Program-made: the position numbers and the translations under genes | Notes under the pieces: model-generated | Database searches by the model: none | Told to the model about the DNA's origin: nothing | The model's input: the letters and a program-made list of their open reading frames with translations, nothing else | In this document: one piece after another, positions 11,392 to 18,628 of the stretch | Numbering within the stretch: position 1 is the first letter of the stretch | How the letters are laid out: the number at the start of each line of letters is the position of its first letter | From: Dakarella massiliensis | GTDB lineage: Bacteria; Pseudomonadota; Gammaproteobacteria; Burkholderiales; Burkholderiaceae_F | Length of the DNA stretch: 64,000 nucleotides | Reading direction: 5' to 3' | Assembly: GCF_001182045.1 (NCBI RefSeq) | Contig: NZ_CVTY01000007.1 | Coordinates: 248,001 to 312,000, forward strand

Positions 11392-12599
11392 CCTATGAGT
11401 TTCTGGGATACATGCGCCCCGATGGACATGCCGGCGCGAGAAACACGCTTCTTGTTCTCCCGATCAACCGGTCGCTCAATTTCATCGCGACCAATGTCTG
11501 CCGGATGATCCGGGGCGCGACACACTTTGAGATTCCGGCAGAAACGGGTCGCCCCGCGAAAGACCGTGAAACGATTGCCCGCGTGATGGAAGGTCTTATC
11601 CGGAATCCGAATGTCGGGGGGACACTGCTTCTCGCGGTGAAGCCGTCCGGCGAAAGCGCCTACCGCAATATGAGTGACAGCCGCTTTGCTGCCGCGGCTG
11701 AGCAGTCCGGGAAGCCCTTCCGGATCCTATACCTCACTGAGTCCGGCGGGAGCTACAGCCTTCTCGGAAAAGCGCTTCAGGCGGCCAGAAGCCTCGCGGT
11801 CGAGGTCTCCAGGGCCCGCAGGTCGCCCTGCCCGCTTTCCGCGCTGACACTCGCCGTAAAGTGCGGGACATCAGACGCGACCTCAGGCATCGCGGGGAAC
11901 CCTACGGTGGGCAACGCCTTTGACCGGCTGATCGACTCCGGCGGAACCGCGATGTTCTCAGAAACCACGGAAATTATCGGCGCGGAGCAGCTCGTCGCTG
12001 CCCGTGCCGTAAATGACACCGTAGCCGGGAAAATTCTCGCCGCGGCCCGCCGCTGGGAAGAGAAAGCGCTCTCCACCGGCGAAGATATCCGGGCAATCAA
12101 TCCGATACCGGCGAACATCGCGGCAGGGATATCGACGCTTGAGGAAAAATCGCTTGGCGCGATCGCGAAATCCGGACATCGCCCGATTCAGGATGTCCTC
12201 ACCTATGGTGAAGCTCCGTCGGGGCATGGGCTTTACTTCATGGACGCCTGGATGAGTTCGCTTTCGCTCCCACTCGGGTTCACCGCCGCCGGTGCCGCGG
12301 TCATGATTTATCAGATGGGCGGAAACGCCATGCCTGAAAATCCCGCAATGCCTGCCATCAATCCCACCGTTGTGTCGCCATTCCTCTACGTGACCGGGAA
12401 CGCCAGAGCTTTTAAGCGGTCTCCTGATAATTTTGACTTTGACGCGTCTCCTGTCATGTCGGGGACCGCGTCAATCGAAGAAATGGGAGAAGCGCTTCTC
12501 GCCCATCTGACGGACATCGCGTCCGGCACCGTTACGAAGATGGAGACGCTCCTTTATGAGGAGCAGCTCGAGGTCTTCATGGAAGGCCCGGTGCTCTGA
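11388..12599 (+). CDS. UxaA-family dehydratase/lyase, large subunit
   Basis: Catalytic partner of the SAF-domain protein just upstream. The 403-residue chain begins FLGYMRPDGHAGARNTLLVL, the family's GY.R.DGR.G.RN motif, and keeps the Cys-containing loop AVKCGTSDATSGIAGNPTVGN, the SETTEIIGAE segment and the late MGGNAMPENPAMPAINPT. The family performs Fe-dependent beta-elimination of water from sugar acids (altronate, galactarate) or of sulfite from sulfolactate. No uronate pathway genes are near, and the next gene is an AEC-type transporter, which suggests a small acid catabolic unit. The specific substrate cannot be assigned from sequence. Confidence 0.82.
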   Translation: MTYEFLGYMRPDGHAGARNTLLVLPINRSLNFIATNVCRMIRGATHFEIPAETGRPAKDRETIARVMEGLIRNPNVGGTLLLAVKPSGESAYRNMSDSRFAAAAEQSGKPFRILYLTESGGSYSLLGKALQAARSLAVEVSRARRSPCPLSALTLAVKCGTSDATSGIAGNPTVGNAFDRLIDSGGTAMFSETTEIIGAEQLVAARAVNDTVAGKILAAARRWEEKALSTGEDIRAINPIPANIAAGISTLEEKSLGAIAKSGHRPIQDVLTYGEAPSGHGLYFMDAWMSSLSLPLGFTAAGAAVMIYQMGGNAMPENPAMPAINPTVVSPFLYVTGNARAFKRSPDNFDFDASPVMSGTASIEEMGEALLAHLTDIASGTVTKMETLLYEEQLEVFMEGPVL

Positions 12600-12616
12600 T
12601 CTGTTCAGACTTTCCG

Positions 12617-12644
12617 CAGGGATTCCCCGATATGGGGATCCCTG
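12617..12644 (+). terminator. Hairpin after the dehydratase pair
   Basis: CAGGGAT plus CCCC pairs with GGGG plus ATCCCTG around a short loop. There is no real T tract, so it may be a weak or Rho-assisted terminator or an mRNA stabiliser. Confidence 0.45.
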
Positions 12645-12714
12645 GAGCTTTGCGTCACTGCGGCCGGATCCAAAGCGGCGTAGAGTCAGGAAAAAATTCA
12701 AACCGGCTCCTTTC

Positions 12715-13518
12715 ATGACTGTCTTTCTTAATAACTTTCTGATCGCGCTTCCGCTTTTCGCGCTGGTCGGTCTTGGCTACCTTTTCGCCTCTCTCAGACT
12801 TGTCACACCGGAAATTGGAAAGGCGCTCTCAAAATTCGCCTTCACGGTCGCGATTCCGACGCTCCTCTTCCGTCTGATGAGTACCATCACGCAGCTTCCC
12901 GCGCCGAAGCTCGGGGTCCCGATTTCGATCGCGCTTCTCACCCCTGCCTCGATGCCGGCGCTTGCCGTGATCTTCGCTCTCAACGCGTTCCTCATGTGGA
13001 CCTTCGCGACGGTGCAGATTGAGTTCAGCCGGAGCTGCAGCCCCTCACTCTCCAAGACGATCTATCAGGGCACGATGCGATCCCTTCGGAACCCGATTGT
13101 GATCGGCATTATTCTCGGTCTTCTCTGGAGTCTCACGGGACTCCAAATGCCGGTACCGCTGAAGAAAACTGTCGATCTGATGGCAAACGCCGCCTCCCCT
13201 GTCGCGCTCTTCGCGGTTGGTGTCGGTCTTACCCAATATAAGCTCCGATCCCACTTTGAAACGACCGGCCTTATCACGGTTCTGAAGCTCGGTGTGCAGC
13301 CGGTTGTCGTATTCCTTCTCGGACGCCTGATGGGGCTCACGGGACCGGAACTTCAGGCCGTGTGCCTCCTCGGCTGCCTCCCGGTCGGCGTGAATGTCTA
13401 CATCATGGCGCAGGAATTCAATGTGCTTCAGGGGCCGACCGCGAATTCGCTCCTTCTCACGACAGTTCTTGCCGCGGTAACACTGCCCGCCGTGCTGAGA
13501 CTTCTCGGACTGCTTTAA
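12715..13518 (+). CDS. AEC-family (auxin efflux carrier type) transporter, shortened
   Basis: Inner-membrane carrier of the AEC/MdcF family, which move organic acids. ATG 12715 yields the typical MTVFLNNFLIALPLFALVGLG first membrane helix and the conserved TVAIPTLLF. The second half (NPIVIGIILGLL, ASPVALFAVGVGL, LLGCLPVGVNVYIMAQEF) is intact. The product is only 267 residues against about 310 for the family: between ITQLPAPKLG and VPISIALLT the stretch that should hold roughly two helices and the SNNVLLG loop is missing, about 45-50 residues, with no frame break. It may be a non-functional deletion variant. Position after the UxaA pair suggests uptake or export of that pathway's acid. Confidence 0.75.
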   Translation: MTVFLNNFLIALPLFALVGLGYLFASLRLVTPEIGKALSKFAFTVAIPTLLFRLMSTITQLPAPKLGVPISIALLTPASMPALAVIFALNAFLMWTFATVQIEFSRSCSPSLSKTIYQGTMRSLRNPIVIGIILGLLWSLTGLQMPVPLKKTVDLMANAASPVALFAVGVGLTQYKLRSHFETTGLITVLKLGVQPVVVFLLGRLMGLTGPELQAVCLLGCLPVGVNVYIMAQEFNVLQGPTANSLLLTTVLAAVTLPAVLRLLGLL

Positions 13519-13546
13519 GGGCACTGCCCTCTTATATAGAGAGAGG

Positions 13547-13586
13547 AAGCGCGGATAACTCTTAACGAGAGTCCGCGCTTTTCTTT
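13547..13586 (+). terminator. Intrinsic terminator after the AEC transporter
   Basis: AAGCGCGGA and ACTCT pair with GAGAGT and CCGCGCTT around a TTAAC loop, followed by TTCTTTT. It faces the convergent hydrolase gene. Confidence 0.85.
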
Positions 13587-14521
13587 TATGGAACACTCAT
13601 CAGGAAGGCGTCGAGTTCCTCCTCGAACCGATGCGGGCACTCTTCCTCAGGGGAATGTCCGCAGGGCAGAGCCGTTCCCCGGACATCGAGCGCTTTGCCG
13701 CGCCAGGTTTCCGGCACATCGTAAAGCTGCCCCACAGTGCCCTTCGCGCCCCAGACCAGGAACAGCGGACAGCGGATCCGCTTCCCGCTGTCAGACGCGT
13801 CATCCTCGAGATCAATCGTGGCCGCTGCCCGGTAATCCTCGCAGATCGCGTGCACCGTTTTGGGATCCCGGTAGCAGCGAAGGTATTCCTGCATCACCGC
13901 TTCTTCTGTCGCCCCCTCGGTCTTCAGCTGCCCAGCGATATGACGCCTGAGGAAATACTCCGGGTCCGAAAGGATCAGTTTCTCCGGGAAGGGAGCCGGC
14001 TGAATCAGAAAGAACCACCAGAAGTAGCGGGTCGCGAATTCCTTATTGGTTCTTTCATACATTGTCGCGGTCGGCGCGATATCGATAAAGGTGGCGCTTG
14101 AAAGCATCTCCGGGTAGTCGAGCACGAAGCGGTGTCCGACGCGTCCTCCTCGGTCATGCCCCACGAGATCAAACGGAGGAAGCGACAAGCCTCGGGCGAG
14201 TTCCGCGATATCGGACGCCATTTCGCGCTTTGAGTACGGGCGGTGATCCGGCGTGCTTTCAGGCTTTGAGCTGTCACCGTACCCCCGGAGATCGGGAAGA
14301 ATCACCAGGCGGTCTTTCGCGAAGAACGGCGCGACCTTCCGCCAGATAACGTGGGTATGAGGATGCCCATGCAGCATCACAAGCGGCCGCTTTTTGGAAT
14401 AACGGGGACCGCCGATCGCGGTTCTGAGGGTTATGCCGTTCGGAAGCTCGGCATCCACAAGCCGGAATCCAGGAATAAACGCGGAATTCCCCGCGTCGCG
14501 GAGCGTGAAGGTTTTATCCAT
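13586..14521 (-). CDS. Alpha/beta hydrolase of the haloacetate dehalogenase/epoxide hydrolase type
   Basis: Alpha/beta-fold hydrolase with an Asp nucleophile. Visible residues: oxyanion loop MLHGHPHTHVIW, nucleophile D123 in GHDRGGRVGHR with R124 and R127 placed as the carboxylate-binding arginines of fluoroacetate dehalogenases, cap residues YFWWFFLIQPAPFPE, Y230 in CEDYRAAATIDLE, and base H289 in CGHSPEE. In characterised fluoroacetate dehalogenases the cap has His-Trp for halide binding; here the His position is Trp (W168-W169). The scaffold is therefore conserved but fluoride binding may not be. Length of 311 is normal. Monocistronic, with no visible regulator. Other 2-haloacids or an epoxide remain possible substrates. 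Confidence 0.82.
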   Translation of the reverse strand: MDKTFTLRDAGNSAFIPGFRLVDAELPNGITLRTAIGGPRYSKKRPLVMLHGHPHTHVIWRKVAPFFAKDRLVILPDLRGYGDSSKPESTPDHRPYSKREMASDIAELARGLSLPPFDLVGHDRGGRVGHRFVLDYPEMLSSATFIDIAPTATMYERTNKEFATRYFWWFFLIQPAPFPEKLILSDPEYFLRRHIAGQLKTEGATEEAVMQEYLRCYRDPKTVHAICEDYRAAATIDLEDDASDSGKRIRCPLFLVWGAKGTVGQLYDVPETWRGKALDVRGTALPCGHSPEEECPHRFEEELDAFLMSVP

Positions 14522-14700
14522 CTGATCGACCTTTCTTATTAGCCTGACTGAAGGATACGTTAGACCAGAGAGCTGAAAGTTTCAAAAAAAACGCACCGGG
14601 ATCCCCTGCTGAACGGGACTTTCGTCAAAAAAATTTTCTTCCGGCAATGTACGAAATCTCTCCCCGGTTTTATCATTAGCACATCCGCGAGATCCCCCCG

Positions 14701-15327
14701 ATGAAAAAACTTTATTTCGTTATTGCCGCTGGCCTGGCCGCGCTGTCCGCGACGCTCGCCTTTGCGGCTGATCCTATTACTGAATTTCTGCTCCACTCCG
14801 ACCGGGCAACGGTGAGCGTGCCGGACGCGCCTGCTCTCACGCAGTCGAAACCCGCGCTGCAGCAGAAACTTCTTGATGTTGATGTCAATCCGAAGGACGA
14901 CTCCTTCCAGCTGGAGGCTCCTTTCAAGGGCGGCAAAGTAACCCCTGAAACCGTGGCAGCCCGTTTCCGCGACGTCCGAGGTCTGATGCTCCGGGTCTGT
15001 CAGCAGCCCTCAAATCAGGCTTATTTCAGCAAGACCCCCTGTATCGCTTCTGAACTCACCGACGCTCAGGCTTCTGACGAAGCCAAAGCGACTCCCGCGG
15101 AAGTGAAAGCCGCGAACCGCGTTTTCCAGCAGATCGCCGCGATCAATGACAAAACCCGGCAGATGATGATTGCCTCAGGCGTTGACGCCCATGAAGCCGC
15201 GGTGAAACAAAGCGAAGCCCAGATTGACCCCAAAGTGAAAGCGAATCAGGATGCCCTGATATCCGGGAAGATCTCCTGGGGCGAATATAATCGCACCCGC
15301 ATGACACTCACCCGCCGGGCGCGGTAA
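14701..15327 (+). CDS. Secreted protein of unknown function
   Basis: I do not recognise a family. The 208-residue product starts with a clear signal peptide (MKKLYFVIAAGLAAL... AFA|AD) and then a mostly polar, helix-prone periplasmic chain with two cysteines (VCQQPSNQAYFSKTPC, 15 residues apart) that could form a disulfide. The C-terminal third is rich in Lys, Gln and Ala with a basic end (RTRMTLTRRAR). It has its own upstream region and is 52 bases before the purine permease; no terminator is seen between, so the two may share a transcript. Confidence 0.7.
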   Translation: MKKLYFVIAAGLAALSATLAFAADPITEFLLHSDRATVSVPDAPALTQSKPALQQKLLDVDVNPKDDSFQLEAPFKGGKVTPETVAARFRDVRGLMLRVCQQPSNQAYFSKTPCIASELTDAQASDEAKATPAEVKAANRVFQQIAAINDKTRQMMIASGVDAHEAAVKQSEAQIDPKVKANQDALISGKISWGEYNRTRMTLTRRAR

Positions 15328-15379
15328 CTGATTTCCAATAAAACCATCCTCAAACTTTCTCTTCGGAGAGGCACCACAA

Positions 15380-16693
15380 GTGAATGAGTTTCTAAACCGG
15401 TATTTCAAAATCGAGGCTGCCGGCTCGAACGTCAGGCGGGAGATTCTCGCTGGCGTCACGACTTTCGTGACGATGTGTTATCTGCTCGCTGTTGTCCCAG
15501 GCATGCTGTCCAACACGGGCATCGCTTTCGGCGACGCCTTTGTGTCGACTGTCTGGATCACCGTGATCGCGACGCTCGTTATGGGTCTCTGGGCTAATTT
15601 CCCGGTTGCCGTCGCCCCGGGGCTCGGCATCAGCGCCTTCTTCTCATTCATCGTCTGCGGACCGATGGGGTTCACCTGGCAGGCAGGCTTCGCCGCGGTG
15701 CTCATCTCCGGCATCATCTTCTCCCTCCTCACCTTCACCCGCATCCGGCAGCTGATCATCAATTCGGTACCGATGTCCATGAAGTCCGCGATTCCGGCCG
15801 GTATCGGTTTCTTTATCGCGTTCATCGGCATGAAGAACTGCGGTCTCATCGTGGGAGATAAGACGTCCTTCGTGGCGCTTGGCAACCTCTGGGATCCGAA
15901 GGTGTTCCTCACCGTGATCTGCGTGATCATCATCGGCGCTCTGATTGCCCGCGGGACGAAGGGTGCCATGATTATCGGTATGGCGATCATCACCGTGGTT
16001 GGCTTCATCTTCGGCGCCACTCCGCTTCCGGACCTTGCCGCTGAATTCGCGAAGCCGATCAAGCTTTTCCCGACCGCGACGGCGTTCCAGCTGGATTTCG
16101 GCGGTCTGATGAAGCATTCGGTTGTGGTCGTGCTCTTCACGCTCTGCTTTATTGACCTCTTTGATAACCTCGGCACGCTGATCGGTGTCTGTTCAAAGGC
16201 AGGCTACGTGTCCGCGGACGGCAAGATCCGCGGTATTGACCGCGCTCTGATGTCTGACTCCATCGGTACGCTCTGCTCCGGTCTCCTCGGCTGCACCACC
16301 GCGACGACCTATCTCGAAAGTGTATCAGGCGTCGCCGCAGGCGGCCGCACCGGCCTTACCGCTGTGACGGTGGCTGTGCTCTTTGCTCTTTCACTCTTCC
16401 TCGCCCCGATCCTTTCGATCGTTCCGGTCTACGCCACGTCGGCCGCCCTCATGATCGTCGGCGCCATGATGATGGGGACGCTGCGCGCCATCAACTGGGA
16501 TGACTTCACGGACGCCCTCCCCGCGTTCCTCACCGTTATCTCGATGCCGCTCACGTTCAACATCGCGACCGGCCTCGGTATCGGTTTCATCTCCTACATC
16601 GCGGTCAAGGTTCTTACCCGCCGCTGGAAGGATATCAACCCGACGATGTGCGTTCTAGCGGTGCTCTTTGGCATCAGCTTCGCGCTTCGTTAA
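15380..16693 (+). CDS. NCS2-family (AzgA-type) purine permease
   Basis: Inner-membrane proton symporter for adenine, guanine or hypoxanthine. GTG 15380 follows GGAGAGG. The protein opens with the AzgA-like FLNRYFKIEAAGSNVRREI and GVTTFVTMCYLLAVVPGML. It then has the family motifs APGLGISAFFSF and TTTYLESVSGVAAGGRTG (seen here as ATTYLESVSGVAAGGRTGL), with about 12-14 membrane helices. Length 437 is typical. It is followed by a strong terminator. Close homologues split between adenine- and guanine/hypoxanthine-preferring groups, and I cannot choose between them. Confidence 0.92.
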   Translation: MNEFLNRYFKIEAAGSNVRREILAGVTTFVTMCYLLAVVPGMLSNTGIAFGDAFVSTVWITVIATLVMGLWANFPVAVAPGLGISAFFSFIVCGPMGFTWQAGFAAVLISGIIFSLLTFTRIRQLIINSVPMSMKSAIPAGIGFFIAFIGMKNCGLIVGDKTSFVALGNLWDPKVFLTVICVIIIGALIARGTKGAMIIGMAIITVVGFIFGATPLPDLAAEFAKPIKLFPTATAFQLDFGGLMKHSVVVVLFTLCFIDLFDNLGTLIGVCSKAGYVSADGKIRGIDRALMSDSIGTLCSGLLGCTTATTYLESVSGVAAGGRTGLTAVTVAVLFALSLFLAPILSIVPVYATSAALMIVGAMMMGTLRAINWDDFTDALPAFLTVISMPLTFNIATGLGIGFISYIAVKVLTRRWKDINPTMCVLAVLFGISFALR

Positions 16694-16711
16694 CCGCGGT
16701 TGACAGAAAAG

Positions 16712-16757
16712 CAATCCCCCGGATGCGGTGAAAGACGCTCCGGGGGATTTTTTTGAC
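16712..16757 (+). terminator. Intrinsic terminator of the purine permease
   Basis: AATCCCCCGGA pairs with TCCGGGGGATT, followed by a run of T. Confidence 0.92.
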
Positions 16758-16783
16758 AACTTTACTGTTTACAACTTTCTAAA

Positions 16784-16823
16784 TTTGTAACACTTCAGCC
16801 AGAAAAAGTGTAAGCAAATCATT
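16784..16823 (+). promoter_or_regulatory. Possible operator before the small AT-hook gene
   Basis: TTTGTAACAC (16784-16793) carries the same TTTGTAACA 9-mer that is repeated before ompR, and ACACTT pairs with AAGTGT about 10 bases on. This makes an OmpR-type site plausible. Inference only. Confidence 0.35.
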
Positions 16824-16886
16824 AGGCTATTGGACTATCTCCGACACACGATGTAATATAGTGTGTGTAATAAGAGAGAAAACAAA

Positions 16887-17111
16887 ATGCCCGAAATTCA
16901 AACCAGAACTTATATGCCCCAACCCCTTAGCGGAGAGAAACGGCGCCGCGGCCGCCCGCTGTCAGGGCATGCGAAGGACATCGTCCTTCACATCCGCTGC
17001 ACCCCCAAGCAGAAAGAGATGTTTCTGAGGCTTGGAGGCGCAGACTGGCTGCGCTCGTTCCTCGACACTGTTGGAGAGGCATTCGACAAGAAGCCGGAAG
17101 AAGTTGAGTAG
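16887..17111 (+). CDS. Small basic protein with an AT-hook-like motif
   Basis: About 74 residues. ATG 16887 is favoured (GAGAG ahead) over 16863. The N-terminal part has KRRRGRPLSG, close to the RGRP core of AT-hooks that bind the minor groove of AT-rich DNA. The rest (HIRCTPKQKEMFLRLGG... WLRSFLD) is a compact helical segment typical of small DNA-binding or accessory proteins. I do not recognise a named family. It stands alone between two terminators, with TTTGTAACA upstream as before ompR. A DNA-binding role is an inference from the hook. Confidence 0.65.
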   Translation: MPEIQTRTYMPQPLSGEKRRRGRPLSGHAKDIVLHIRCTPKQKEMFLRLGGADWLRSFLDTVGEAFDKKPEEVE

Positions 17112-17141
17112 CACCGGTCTTCTCCACATCCCCCATGACAG

Positions 17142-17176
17142 CACCCCGAAGCCCGGCACTTCGGGGTGTTTCTGTT
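17142..17176 (+). terminator. Intrinsic terminator of the small AT-hook gene
   Basis: CACCCCGAAG pairs with CTTCGGGGTG across a CCCGGCA loop, followed by a T-rich tract. Confidence 0.88.
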
Positions 17177-17356
17177 TCTGGGAATGACACTCACCTGACC
17201 CTGCTTCGCAGGTTTCGCGGGCGGTATCAGATATCCTCCGTGAAACCCCTGAAATACTCTGTAAACACCGCACCTTCCCCGTTACAAAGACATTGCGGCA
17301 TTTGCACGCCTCTTCTATAGACTTCCAGTTATGCAATTAACCTCAGGAGCAAAACC

Positions 17357-17929
17357 ATGAAGAAGTCTTCCAAGATCATTCTCAGCGCTCTCGCCTCAGC
17401 TGGCATTCTCGCCGCGGCAGCCACCGCCTGGGCCTATCCGGCTGGCGGTCAGCCTCAGGCGGGTTACCCCTGCCCTGCCGGCGGCCCGATGCTCGGACCG
17501 GGTCCGGTGATGCCGCAAGGCGCTCAGGGCAAGGTGGATCCTGCCTACATGAATCAGATTTCGAAGCACATCGCCGAGGGACTCAAGATCACAAGCGCCC
17601 AGCAGGGTGTGTTTGACGCCTGGATGAAGGCGGTGACCAATATGGCGAACACCCGCTACGAAGCCCGCCAGGCCATGCTCGGTGCTGAAAGCCGCCAGCA
17701 GGCGCTTGAAGCCCGTGCGAAGATCATGCGCGAAGCGTCGGATAATCTCTCGGCTCTCGCCTCTGCCCGCAAGAACCTGATGAATTCGCTCTCCGCGGAT
17801 CAGAAGGAAATCTTCCTGCAGTATGAGTTCGGCCATCACGCCGGCAGCATGATGGGCGGATACGGCCCCCATATGGGCGGTTTTGGTCCCGGCCCGATGA
17901 TGAACGGCGGACACGGCTGCGGCTGGTAA
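17357..17929 (+). CDS. Periplasmic Spy/CpxP-like (LTXXQ-type) protein, Gly/Met/His-rich ends
   Basis: Predicted periplasmic helical protein. The signal peptide is MKKSSKIILSALASAGILAA ending near AWA|Y. A Gly/Pro-rich linker follows (about residues 30-60), then a long amphipathic helical part. KITSAQQGVFDAWMKA resembles the LTxxQ repeat of Spy/CpxP chaperones, and SLSADQKEIFLQYEF resembles the second repeat. The last 30 residues are Gly/Met/His-rich (HHAGSMMGGYGPHMGG) with a terminal HGCGW, suggesting metal (Cu/Zn) contact. Spy-like proteins curb aggregation in the envelope and are often under envelope-stress control. CAGGAGC precedes the ATG. Confidence is moderate because the family is defined by weak motifs. 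Confidence 0.7.
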   Translation: MKKSSKIILSALASAGILAAAATAWAYPAGGQPQAGYPCPAGGPMLGPGPVMPQGAQGKVDPAYMNQISKHIAEGLKITSAQQGVFDAWMKAVTNMANTRYEARQAMLGAESRQQALEARAKIMREASDNLSALASARKNLMNSLSADQKEIFLQYEFGHHAGSMMGGYGPHMGGFGPGPMMNGGHGCGW

Positions 17930-17968
17930 AAAAAGCCTCTCTGTGCCCTCCTGACGGCACAGAAAATC

Positions 17969-18004
17969 AAGGGAGAAGCAGAAATGCTTCTCCCTTATTT
18001 TTTA
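17969..18004 (+). terminator. Intrinsic terminator of the Spy-like gene
   Basis: AAGGGAGAAGCA pairs with TGCTTCTCCCTT around a GAAA tetraloop, then ATTTTTT. Confidence 0.93.
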
Positions 18005-18628
18005 TCTTGTCATTTTTTCGTTTTTCCAACCGCTATTGATCGATTTACAACTAAAGGTTAGTTAAGCGCAGGTTAACGATTCAATCGTCTGCTGTCCGTT
18101 TTCCTATTCTAGATTTGACTTTTCTTTTGGATTTTCTGGTTACAGCACAATTTATCGTTATTTAGATTAAATTTTTAACAATAACTAGTAGGTCAACAGT
18201 GTGATCCTCTAGATCAAAAAACGTACACGGACCTCATTAATTTGACATATATCAATAAAATATCAGATTCAACTAAGTTGATTTTCGTTACATTGTTGTA
18301 AACGATGCAATCAACAAAAATACATTTCCTGTCAAACTTATAGCTTTGCTATTTATCCAATTTATTGCACAGATTCTGTTCATATATCGCTGATATCAAA
18401 AGTTAACAGAATGATTATTTGCATTATTTTCCCGTTTTTTTGATTGTTTCAATTTACGTAACAATTTTTTGCTGGTTTTGAAAATTATCAAGTTACTATC
18501 AGCGTTAGTGATTGCATTTATTGAAATTATTTACGAAGTTGGTAAATGCAAAAATCACAAATTTCAATAGGTTATCTATACTGAAATTACAGAAGTTAAC
18601 AATAACGTAAGCACAGAAGGAACCAGCC
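18005..18628 (+). promoter_or_regulatory. AT-rich leader of the first adhesin gene with an FNR-like box
   Basis: No gene is seen in these 624 bases, which are strikingly AT-rich against their GC-rich surroundings. TTGAC-ATAT-ATCAA at 18242-18255 matches the FNR dyad (TTGAT-N4-ATCAA) with one change, 387 bases before the ATG. The end of the leader, ACAGAAGGA, is the ribosome site and is nearly shared with the other two adhesin loci. This suggests a long 5' untranslated region under oxygen-responsive control. Confidence 0.55.
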
